This document shows positions 34,655 through 41,576 of a DNA stretch of 64,000 bases, piece by piece; positions within the stretch are counted from its first letter, which is position 1, and each line of letters begins with the position of its first letter. Source of the DNA: Gleimia hominis (GTDB taxonomy: Bacteria; Actinomycetota; Actinomycetes; Actinomycetales; Actinomycetaceae); assembly GCF_032085515.1 (NCBI RefSeq), contig NZ_JASXSX010000001.1, positions 372,001 to 436,000 on the forward strand, in the 5' to 3' direction. A program made the position numbers and the translations under genes. The notes beneath the pieces are model-generated. The model made no database searches. It saw nothing but the letters and a program-made list of their open reading frames with translations, and had not been told where the DNA came from.

Positions 34655-35064
34655 TGAGCCAGAAGAACCAACCGCCCGTAGCTGAGGTGGAGAACGCGGC
34701 TCACACACCCAGAAAGATTCAACTGGCGGTTACGCGCATTGACCCGTGGACGGTTATGAAGGTCAGTTTTCTACTGTCCGTTGCGGTCGCAATCGCTGGT
34801 GTGGTGGCCACATTGATTGTGTGGTTGATGCTTGATGGTATGCACGTATTTTCTGAAATTGAGAAGTTCTTAGCGTCTTTGGGCGCGAAGTCGTTCATGG
34901 GCATGATGAATTACTTGAGGCTGCCGCAGGTGATGTCTATGGCGACCCTTATCGGGGTGGTTAATATTGTGGTGTTAACTGCCCTGTCCACGGTCTTATC
35001 ACTTGTGTATAACCTTGTTACCGCGTTGGTGGGGGGCATTAAGATCACTTTGATGGACGAGTGA
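34654..35064 (+). CDS. DUF3566 transmembrane protein
   Basis: A 136-residue membrane protein with two helices (about residues 34-58 and 88-118) after an N-terminal cytoplasmic segment. The DUF3566 pattern (RIDPWTVMKVSF, then a MGMMNYLRLPQVMSMATLIG linker region) is typical of the gene downstream of gyrA in actinobacteria. Its function is unknown. Its ATG overlaps the gyrA stop by one base, with GAGGAGG upstream. Confidence 0.9.
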   Translation: MSQKNQPPVAEVENAAHTPRKIQLAVTRIDPWTVMKVSFLLSVAVAIAGVVATLIVWLMLDGMHVFSEIEKFLASLGAKSFMGMMNYLRLPQVMSMATLIGVVNIVVLTALSTVLSLVYNLVTALVGGIKITLMDE

Positions 35065-35207
35065 TTAGCGTGGCTAGCAGCCGGTGGGGTTCAGTGTGTT
35101 CTGCCGCTTTACCACCTCAGGTGGGTGGGTGGTGCAACTCACTGCCATCGGTTTGATTCGCGTGTGGTAACTTGTGTAACCTTTATTCGTGCGATACGCC
35201 GCTAGGC

Positions 35208-35284
35208 GGGCCCGTAGCTCAGTTGGTTAGAGCGCTTCCCTGATAAGGAAGAGGTCGCTGGTTCGAGTCCAGCCGGGCCCACCA
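35208..35284 (+). tRNA. tRNA-Ile (GAT)
   Basis: A complete cloverleaf with acceptor GGGCCCG/CGGGCCC, an anticodon loop CTGATAA giving anticodon GAT, and the T-arm GGTTCGAGTCC. The CCA end is encoded at 35282-35284. It lies between gyrA-DUF3566 and tRNA-Ala, the common actinobacterial order. Confidence 0.97.
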
Positions 35285-35327
35285 AGCTAAGTTCGCACAG
35301 GATATCATCGGGAAATAACCTCCCAAT

Positions 35328-35400
35328 GGGGCTATGGCGCAATTGGTAGCGCACCTGCTTTGCAAGCAGGGGGTTAGGGGTTCGAGTCCCCTTAGCTCCA
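35328..35400 (+). tRNA. tRNA-Ala (TGC)
   Basis: A complete cloverleaf with acceptor GGGGCTA/TAGCTCC, an anticodon arm CCTGC-TTTGCAA-GCAGG giving anticodon TGC, and the T-arm GGTTCGAGTCC. The genome continues CAA after the discriminator A, so the CCA end is not encoded, unlike in the neighbouring tRNA-Ile. Confidence 0.97.
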
Positions 35401-35602
35401 CAAACTGCTGTCATGCTGTTTTCAGCTATAATCCAAATCTCTACATCTACTCAAACGGAAAGACTGGACCACTTCAGGCCCATCCGTATCAAACCCAAAC
35501 ACGTGGGACAAGGTATGCATACGTGGAAAACTTGAAGGGCGCTATTTCACGCGGTTACCTCCTTGGTTTCCAGTTAGGATTAGAAGGGGAGAAAGGAAAA
35601 CT

Positions 35603-35998
35603 ATGCTGAGTAAACTTACGGATTTTGCTGGTCGTTTGGCGGTGGCTCCGATTTTGATCGTAGGTGCTAAGAACGCGCTCGATAATGCGGAAGCATTAGC
35701 CCCCATGATTGAGGAGCAGATGGAACAGGTGGGTTTGAGTGATCTGCCGGTAGAAGCTTCCTCACTAGTTAAGTTCAATGCTTACGCACAGATGGTTGGT
35801 GCAGCGGCGCTAAGCCTGGGGATCTTTAAACGAACCGCCGCAGCAGGGCTCGCAACATCCCTAGCGTTAACCACTGCGGCAGGTCACCAGTTCTGGGCAG
35901 AAGAAACAGAGGAAGCAGCGAACGCGCAGAAACTCCACTTCTTCAAGAACCTAGCGATGATCGGCTACATGGTCGCAATAGCAGGTAGTGACAAGTAA
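35603..35998 (+). CDS. DoxX-family membrane protein
   Basis: A 131-residue protein with the DoxX layout of about four hydrophobic helices (about residues 8-25, 52-72, 74-92 and 108-128). DoxX relatives have been linked to redox or thiol-stress membrane complexes, but the role here is unknown. The ATG follows AAAGGAAAAC. It is monocistronic, with a strong terminator at 36034-36068. Its last codon and stop are duplicated in a 16-bp repeat. Confidence 0.85.
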   Translation: MLSKLTDFAGRLAVAPILIVGAKNALDNAEALAPMIEEQMEQVGLSDLPVEASSLVKFNAYAQMVGAAALSLGIFKRTAAAGLATSLALTTAAGHQFWAEETEEAANAQKLHFFKNLAMIGYMVAIAGSDK

Positions 35999-36024
35999 AA
36001 CAGTAGTTAAGTAAAACAATAGTT
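35993..36024 (+). repeat. 16-bp tandem duplication spanning the doxX-type stop
   Basis: AAGTAAAACAGTAGTT (35993-36008, containing the TAA at 35996-35998) is followed directly by AAGTAAAACAATAGTT (36009-36024). One base differs. Confidence 0.95.
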
Positions 36025-36033
36025 ATGCGCACA

Positions 36034-36068
36034 AACGCCCACCCCCATCCGTAGCGGGTGGGCGTTTT
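36034..36068 (+). terminator. Rho-independent terminator after the DoxX gene
   Basis: AACGCCCACCC (36034-36044) pairs perfectly with GGGTGGGCGTT (36056-36066) around an 11-base loop and runs into TTTT. Confidence 0.93.
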
Positions 36069-36224
36069 CGTATCCCGTTTTTGTATCCAAAGAGACGCTA
36101 GGGCCTCAAGAAAATGAACTAAAGTCTGAACTAGAAGGCTTTTTTCCGTGCTATTAATTACTTGACTAATAATCACTTGGTTAACTGAATAATCTGTCGA
36201 ACTTGTGACCTGGAAAGGAAGAAG

Positions 36225-37208
36225 ATGTCAGACCTGATCGCCTTCGGCGTGCGCCCAGATGAGAAAACGTTCTTTGAACAATACGGGAAAGAACACGGGC
36301 ACACGATCCGCCTTATTCCCCAAGCGTTAAATCGCGACAATGTAGGTGAACTTAAAGGTTATGAGGGGGTGTGTGCGCTCGAATCCATTTTTGATGAAGC
36401 CCTTTTGGCGGATATTCACGCGAATGGTACAAAATATATTGCTCTGCGTTCAGTTGGATACGATTCCGTCGATGAAAACGTGGCAAAACAATTGGGCATA
36501 AAGGTTTCTAACAGTTCATACTCACCCTCTTCGGTAGCGGAATTCGCGGTGATGCTGATCCTCATGACTATGCGTAAAGCCCGCCAGATAACTCGGCATT
36601 CAGATATCCAGGATTTTTCTTTGAACGGTTTAGATGGGCACCAACTATCGAACTCCACCGTCGGGATCATTGGAGCGGGGAACATTGGTGCCACCGTAGC
36701 TCGGTGCCTGTCCGGGTTTGGTTGTGAAATCCTCGCGTACGACCCATACCCAAACGAGTCCCTCAAAAACCTCGTGGAATATGTAGAACTAGACGAACTC
36801 TTGCGGCGCAGCGACGTAATCACACTTCACACCCTGTACACCGGTGAAAACTACCACATGCTGGGTGAACGCGAGTTCAACCTCATGAAAAACGGGGTGT
36901 GCCTAGTGAACTGTGCCCGTGGGGAACTGATCGACGGACATGCGCTAATAGACGCGCTAAAAAGTGGGAAAATAATGAGCGCCGCCCTGGATGTGGTTGA
37001 AGGTGACCAGCCGCTGTTCAATAGTAACTGGAATAATAAACCGATTCAGGATGAGATTATGCGCAGCTTGAGGTCCTTCCCGAATGTAACGATTACGCCG
37101 CACATCGCGTTTTACACGGCGAATGCGGTGAAAGAAATGGTGGATCACGCGCTCGATAACTTGATTGAGTTCATGAATACCACAGAAGCCACAAACCGAG
37201 TTATCTAA
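36225..37208 (+). CDS. D-lactate dehydrogenase, VanH-like 2-hydroxyacid dehydrogenase
   Basis: A 327-residue NAD-dependent enzyme that reduces pyruvate to D-lactate. The NAD loop is GIIGAGNIGATVA, and the catalytic triad is R232 (NCARGELID), E259 (LDVVEGD) and H293 (ITPHIAFYT). The stretch ALRSVGYDSVDENVA plus SPSSVAEFAVMLILM is close in style to VanH-type enzymes that supply D-lactate for vancomycin resistance. No vanA-type ligase or vanX is nearby, so a fermentative role is simpler. The ATG is preceded by AAGGAAG. A symmetrical terminator follows at 37259-37283. Confidence 0.9.
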   Translation: MSDLIAFGVRPDEKTFFEQYGKEHGHTIRLIPQALNRDNVGELKGYEGVCALESIFDEALLADIHANGTKYIALRSVGYDSVDENVAKQLGIKVSNSSYSPSSVAEFAVMLILMTMRKARQITRHSDIQDFSLNGLDGHQLSNSTVGIIGAGNIGATVARCLSGFGCEILAYDPYPNESLKNLVEYVELDELLRRSDVITLHTLYTGENYHMLGEREFNLMKNGVCLVNCARGELIDGHALIDALKSGKIMSAALDVVEGDQPLFNSNWNNKPIQDEIMRSLRSFPNVTITPHIAFYTANAVKEMVDHALDNLIEFMNTTEATNRVI

Positions 37209-37258
37209 ACCAGAAATCAGAATGTGGCGGGGAAACTCTGAGGGGTAGAAGAAGCTTT

Positions 37259-37283
37259 GGGGGCGGGTGAAACACCCGCCCCC
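37259..37283. terminator. Bidirectional hairpin terminator
   Basis: GGGGGCGGGTG (37259-37269) and CACCCGCCCCC (37273-37283) form a perfect 11-bp stem with an AAA loop. It lies between the convergent D-lactate dehydrogenase gene and the helical membrane protein gene and can serve both. Confidence 0.85.
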
Positions 37284-37339
37284 ATTACTACATTCAACTA
37301 CAGTTACTGTAGCCAATCAGCTCTTCAGTGCGTTGAACG

Positions 37340-38020
37340 CTACTTATTGTTGAAAGAATCCTTAACAGAATCCTTCACGTCTTTAGCAGTGTCTTTAACG
37401 GACTCGCCAGCTTCCTTAGCTTTGTGCTTAGCTTCCGTGGCTGCACCCTTTACTTTCTGAGCGGTTTCGTCCGCCTTCTCACCGGCCTTTTCAGTGGCTT
37501 TATCCGCGTTAGAAGCGTCTTTCCCAGCCTCCTCTTTGTGAGCTGGTTCCGTAGTGGTCTGCGCATCCGCGTCTAGGTCCGCCCAGTACTCTTCTGCCCA
37601 CGGATCCTCAATCGGCTGGCTGCGACGCCACAGCAAGTAACCCGCACCAGCAACCGCGGTGCCCAGCAGCGACCAACCCAGGCACTTCGCGAACCGGTGG
37701 TTCTTCTTAACCGGCTTCGACAACGACTTGCGGGTAGCATCCCCAGCGCGCTGCGCACGCTCCATCAAAGTTCCGTCCTTAGCAGCTGCCTTCCGAGCTT
37801 CCTTCGAAGCTTCCTCAATGCGCGGCAGGTAATCGTCCACCACCTTCTCGTGAACATTGTCCAAGTAGGGACGTGCCTTCTGCGCAGCTTCCTCTACCTT
37901 CGGAGCTGCCCACTCGTAACCCTGCTCAGCTAGATCTTGCGCCCGAGCGGCCCATTCCTCTGCATGACGCAGAGCAGCGTCCTTAATAGCTTCAGTGTCA
38001 CGGTCAAATTTCTTGCCCAT
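37340..38020 (-). CDS. Helical, charged single-pass membrane protein (function unknown)
   Basis: A 226-residue protein from the ATG at 38018-38020, chosen because GAGAGG precedes it on the minus strand; the open frame runs 15 residues further. Residues 5-110 are Ala/Glu/Lys-rich amphipathic helix. A single membrane segment lies at about 127-143 (LGWSLLGTAVAGAGYLLW). The tail from about 165 is Lys/Ala/Glu-rich with 11-residue-like periodicity resembling late-embryogenesis-type repeats (AKEAGESVKDTAKDVKD). It resembles the DUF5324-type proteins found near cyclophilin and rhomboid genes in other actinobacteria, but I cannot confirm that family. Confidence 0.75.
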   Translation of the reverse strand: MGKKFDRDTEAIKDAALRHAEEWAARAQDLAEQGYEWAAPKVEEAAQKARPYLDNVHEKVVDDYLPRIEEASKEARKAAAKDGTLMERAQRAGDATRKSLSKPVKKNHRFAKCLGWSLLGTAVAGAGYLLWRRSQPIEDPWAEEYWADLDADAQTTTEPAHKEEAGKDASNADKATEKAGEKADETAQKVKGAATEAKHKAKEAGESVKDTAKDVKDSVKDSFNNK

Positions 38021-38188
38021 GTGCAATCCTCTCAATCGACGAGTACTAAGCCATCTCGATAACAAATGGCGACACTAACTCTATTGTGCCTTGAAAAAGC
38101 CGTGAATGCACGGGAATTCTGTTTCACTTAGCGCGATACCCTCACGGCAAAGCAGACATAGACAGTTAAATCTGGGAAACTGGACACT

Positions 38189-38710
38189 ATGAAAGCAACG
38201 ATTCATACGAACAAAGGTGACATTCGCCTCGAACTATTTCCTAACCACGCGCCAATAACCGTGCAGAACTTCGCGGAACTCGCGGAAGGAAAACGGGAAT
38301 GGACTCACCCGGGAACCGGAGAGAAAACCACTGCCCCTCTCTACGACGGTGTCATCTTTCACCGCGTAATCCCCGGTTTCATGATCCAAGGTGGTGACCC
38401 CCTCGGGGTTGGCGTGGGCGGCCCTGGATACCAGTTCGACGACGAAATCCACCCTGAATTGAACTTCAACGAACCCTACGTGCTTGCCATGGCAAACGCG
38501 GGTAAACGCGGTGGACACGGCACCAACGGATCACAGTTCTTCATCACTGTCGCGCCCACACCGCATCTGCAGGGTCACCACACGATCTTCGGGAAAGTAG
38601 TGGACGAAGAATCCAAAGCAGTGGTGGATGAAATCGCGAACGTATCCACCGGGATGAACGACAAACCCGTCGAAGACGTCACCATTTCCACGATTGATAT
38701 AACCGAGTAA
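38189..38710 (+). CDS. Cyclophilin-type peptidyl-prolyl isomerase
   Basis: A 173-residue cytoplasmic protein with the full cyclophilin domain and no signal peptide. Catalytic and binding segments are visible: FHRVIPGFMIQGGDPLG, MANAGKRGGHGTNGSQFFIT and HTIFGKVVD. It speeds proline cis-trans isomerisation during folding. It is followed after 16 bases by a rhomboid protease gene, an arrangement common in actinobacteria near crgA. Confidence 0.95.
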   Translation: MKATIHTNKGDIRLELFPNHAPITVQNFAELAEGKREWTHPGTGEKTTAPLYDGVIFHRVIPGFMIQGGDPLGVGVGGPGYQFDDEIHPELNFNEPYVLAMANAGKRGGHGTNGSQFFITVAPTPHLQGHHTIFGKVVDEESKAVVDEIANVSTGMNDKPVEDVTISTIDITE

Positions 38711-38726
38711 CCTCAGGCTGAAAAAT

Positions 38727-39485
38727 TTGAGTTCCTCTAGCAATCTAAGTGGACTACGTGCAGCCACGGTCACGCGAACCATCCTCGTTGTGACCGTGGT
38801 TGTGTCCACATTTACCCTAATCACACGCCTCCCCATCTCCACAGGCGCGCTCGGGCAACTAGCTAACGAGACCGCCAACTACCTCGCCTACCTACCAATA
38901 ATGGGATGGATGAGGCCCTGGACACTGCTTACCGTAGTGCTCGTGCACGGTGGGATAATCCACTTAGCGCTAAACATGTTTACGCTCTACGTGGTGGGTC
39001 CGTCGGTAGAACAAGCGTTGGGTGGCTGGAGGTTCACCGCCCTATATTTACTTTCCGCATTGGGCGGTTCAGTAACCGTGCTGCTGTGGGGGGTACTTGA
39101 AGCAATGGTGAGTTCCCGGTCTGCGGCATTACTAACGTGGAACGTGGGTGCTTCTGGAGCATTATTCGGACTTTTTGCCGCGGTATACATCCTGCAGCGT
39201 CACGCGGGAATGGACACCAGAGCCATTGTTGTGCTGCTCGCGGTTAACCTCATTTACGGGTTCATGGTGTCCAATGTTTCGTGGCAAGCACACCTGGGTG
39301 GCATGATCACGGGGGCTATCACCACGTGGCTACTGGTAAAAGTGGGGAACAAAAAACAGTACAACGGGCCGAGGCAGCTTCGTCGCGCGCACATCCTCAC
39401 TCTCGTGGGAATCGCACTAGTGCTCGCATTAATAGCTGCAGGACTCTACTGGTATATTGGCCTGCCGCAACTAGCGTTAGGGTAG
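38727..39485 (+). CDS. Rhomboid-family intramembrane serine protease
   Basis: A 252-residue polytopic membrane protease with about seven helices. The catalytic dyad is S143 in GASGALFGL and H189 in WQAHLGGMITG. The HLALNMFTLYVVG motif marks the second helix. It cleaves membrane-anchored substrates within the bilayer; its targets are unknown. The start is TTG at 38727 with a weak ribosome site, accepted because no later start precedes the first helix. It is tail-to-tail with crgA, 15 bases away. Confidence 0.93.
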   Translation: MSSSSNLSGLRAATVTRTILVVTVVVSTFTLITRLPISTGALGQLANETANYLAYLPIMGWMRPWTLLTVVLVHGGIIHLALNMFTLYVVGPSVEQALGGWRFTALYLLSALGGSVTVLLWGVLEAMVSSRSAALLTWNVGASGALFGLFAAVYILQRHAGMDTRAIVVLLAVNLIYGFMVSNVSWQAHLGGMITGAITTWLLVKVGNKKQYNGPRQLRRAHILTLVGIALVLALIAAGLYWYIGLPQLALG

Positions 39486-39500
39486 GTATTGGTAGTCGAG

Positions 39501-39758
39501 TTAACGCCACCTCAGGGTCATTAGGAACCCAACTAGTAATAGGCCAACTCCGCACGCGGTATTCCAACTACCAATCGCGGGAATCGGGTAACGGGCACCC
39601 GTCATGTAGGTGATAACCAGCCAAATCAAACCCAGAACGAGGACGGTGCAGAACGCGGGAGCCCACCAGCTGGGTGACATTGGGATCCCATCGGTCCAAT
39701 GCTTAATCTCATTTTCATCGCCGCTATGCTTCTTCTTGCGCTTACCTGACTGTGCCAC
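39501..39758 (-). CDS. crgA: Cell-division protein CrgA
   Basis: An 85-residue small membrane protein with two helices (about residues 30-53 and 63-83), preceded by a basic N-terminus (AQSGKRKKKHS). CrgA is an actinobacterial divisome protein that helps coordinate FtsZ and cell-wall synthesis. GTG at 39756-39758 is chosen because GGAAGGGA precedes it. The frame is open 18 codons further upstream, without family support. Position next to the rhomboid and DUF881 genes matches other actinobacteria. Confidence 0.92.
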   Translation of the reverse strand: MAQSGKRKKKHSGDENEIKHWTDGIPMSPSWWAPAFCTVLVLGLIWLVITYMTGARYPIPAIGSWNTACGVGLLLVGFLMTLRWR

Positions 39759-39894
39759 GAGTGTCCCTTCCGTAACCTTTAAGGTTAGCCCACTACAGTT
39801 GAACTGCCTCAAGATTCTTTAACGTGCATAGCGTATCAAGAAGTAAGGGCCTGTAAGTAAACCACGGACCATTATGAACATGAGGGGGTGAACG

Positions 39895-40626
39895 GTGGAA
39901 CAGCCAGCGGCGAATAAGCATAGGCGCGGTGCGTCAAAAAAAGTAACAGCCATGCTCGCACGATTCCTCGTTCCCGCATGTGCCGGCCTGTTGTTCATGC
40001 TACCCCACGGTGATCCCCATGGAACCGCGCGGTACACCGGCACCGATGTGCATGCCCTCGTGATGAAAAAACAGCAGGTCGTAAACCAGATCAAAACTGA
40101 AAACCAGCAATTACGCGGTGAACTAACAAAGCAGCTGAACAATCAACTCACCAACCAAGGGCCGGCAAATACAGCGGAACCCAGTGTGCCCAGCGGAATA
40201 ACCGGATCCGGAATAACCGTAACGCTAACGGACGCGGTAGTTCCCGATACGCTGCCGAAAGACACGAACGTGGACGACCTCGTAATACACCAACAAGACA
40301 TTGAAGCGACCCTGAACGCACTCTGGACCGGAGGGGCAGAAGCTGTGAGCGTGCAGGGAAACAACGTGACCATGACGTCCACAATCCGGTGTGTTGGCAA
40401 CGTGATTAACATCGACGGGCACCTGTACTCACCCCCATACGAGATCAGCGCAATCGGCAACAACGCGCAGCTGCGCACTGCACTTAACAACGACCCTCAA
40501 ATACAAGTCATTCAAGCATATGTGGTGCGATACGGCCTGGGGTTTAGCGTCAAAGACAGCACTGAGATTACGATTAAGACGCCAGAAAAAATGGCGGAAC
40601 TAAAGTATGCGAAAGCGATGGAGTAG
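39895..40626 (+). CDS. DUF881 family protein
   Basis: A 243-residue protein with an N-terminal membrane segment (about residues 18-38), a coiled-coil stretch rich in Gln (about 60-85), and the DUF881 domain (GITVTLTD, then TLNALWTGGAEAVSVQGNNV and a C-terminal YVVRYGLGFSV). DUF881 proteins flank the cell-division and sortase genes in actinobacteria, and their function is unsettled. The GTG at 39895 is preceded by GAGGGGG. It is followed by the sortase gene after two bases, so the two are co-transcribed. Confidence 0.9.
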   Translation: MEQPAANKHRRGASKKVTAMLARFLVPACAGLLFMLPHGDPHGTARYTGTDVHALVMKKQQVVNQIKTENQQLRGELTKQLNNQLTNQGPANTAEPSVPSGITGSGITVTLTDAVVPDTLPKDTNVDDLVIHQQDIEATLNALWTGGAEAVSVQGNNVTMTSTIRCVGNVINIDGHLYSPPYEISAIGNNAQLRTALNNDPQIQVIQAYVVRYGLGFSVKDSTEITIKTPEKMAELKYAKAME

Positions 40627-40628
40627 GT

Positions 40629-41360
40629 ATGCCCAGACACACAGCAGTTGCTGAAAAATCAGGACCAAGCATGTTGTCGCGTATCATCGGTGTGATCGGC
40701 GAGATTCTGATTACAATCGGCCTGATCCTCGGCCTGTACGTGTTCTGGCAGCTCTACTGGACATCGTGGCAAGTATCCGACAACAATCCAGCAGCAGTCG
40801 CACAGTTCGAAAAGAACCTCAAGCCCGCAAGTGAAAAACCAGGGGAAGAACGCTACGACGACCCACCCGAATTCGACCGGGTAAAACACGGTGAAGTCAT
40901 GGGAGTTCTACACAACACTAAATGGAACATGCAGATCCCCGTCGTGGAAGGTACGGACCAAAGACTCCTTGACCTGTCTTACGCAGGCCACTACGACACC
41001 ACTCAACAACCCGGGGAACTAGGTAACTTCGCGATGGCAGCGCACCGACGCACCTACGGTAACTCCTTCAGGCGCATCGACATCATGAAACCCGGTGACC
41101 GCATGGTGTTCGAAACCCCGAAAGCATGGCTCGTTTACGAAGTAACAGACCACGAGATAGTGGACCCCGACGCCGGTGAAGTGCTCAACCCAGTACCCCA
41201 CCAGTGGGACGTGCAGCCAAAAGACCGGCTCATGACCCTCACCACGTGCCACCCGGAATTCGGTAACTCAGAACGCTACATTCTGTACTCAAAACTCCAC
41301 CACTGGGTGCCACGCGACACGGGTAAACCAGCGGAACTACTCGGAAAGGCAGCGAAGTAA
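40629..41360 (+). CDS. Class E sortase
   Basis: A 243-residue membrane-anchored transpeptidase. An N-terminal helix at about residues 22-45 anchors it. The sortase barrel has catalytic H139 (AAHRRTYG), C207 (TLTTCHPEF) and R216 (SERYILYSKL). Class E sortases are actinobacterial and usually attach LAXTG-type proteins to peptidoglycan. No substrate protein is encoded nearby. It is translationally tight with the DUF881 gene, and the small membrane protein gene begins at the next base after its stop. Confidence 0.95.
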   Translation: MPRHTAVAEKSGPSMLSRIIGVIGEILITIGLILGLYVFWQLYWTSWQVSDNNPAAVAQFEKNLKPASEKPGEERYDDPPEFDRVKHGEVMGVLHNTKWNMQIPVVEGTDQRLLDLSYAGHYDTTQQPGELGNFAMAAHRRTYGNSFRRIDIMKPGDRMVFETPKAWLVYEVTDHEIVDPDAGEVLNPVPHQWDVQPKDRLMTLTTCHPEFGNSERYILYSKLHHWVPRDTGKPAELLGKAAK

Positions 41361-41513
41361 ATGTACGGTTGGATTTTCAAACACCTGCCCGGCCCGAAAT
41401 GGCTGAAGGTCATTGAATCGATAATACTGATCCTCGCGGTCGCGTACGCGCTCCTAGAGTGGGGTTTCCCGTGGGCACAAGAATACTTCCACCTAGGAGA
41501 CGCCACCGTTTAA
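41361..41513 (+). CDS. Small membrane protein downstream of sortase
   Basis: A 50-residue open frame starting with ATG immediately after the sortase stop (TAAATG). It begins MYGWIFKHLPGPKWLKVIES, has one hydrophobic helix (about residues 20-37), and ends in a polar tail. A small protein of this type follows sortase genes in several actinobacteria, from memory. The function is unknown. Its stop codon adjoins the 21-bp repeat shared with the pknB end. Confidence 0.75.
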   Translation: MYGWIFKHLPGPKWLKVIESIILILAVAYALLEWGFPWAQEYFHLGDATV

Positions 41514-41576
41514 CTAGTTCGGCCCTTTGTGCAACTAGTTAAACCAGTTGCTCCACTAGTTCTGCTGGTTCTCCCC
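41514..41576 (-). repeat. Three-unit 21-bp repeat spanning the pknB stop codon
   Basis: CTAGTT begins units at 41514, 41535 and 41556, exactly 21 bp apart. Units share CTAGTT, C at position 10 and TT at 14-15, plus other bases. Read on the minus strand each gives AACTAG. The copy at 41556-41558 is the actual pknB stop, and two further in-frame stops follow. The array fills the gap to the small membrane protein gene. Confidence 0.85.

Noticed and set aside
2027..37208. A vancomycin-resistance gene set made of the ligase and the VanH-like enzyme
   Set aside because: The two genes are 34 kb apart, and no vanX, vanS or vanR gene is present, so a resistance cluster is not supported.
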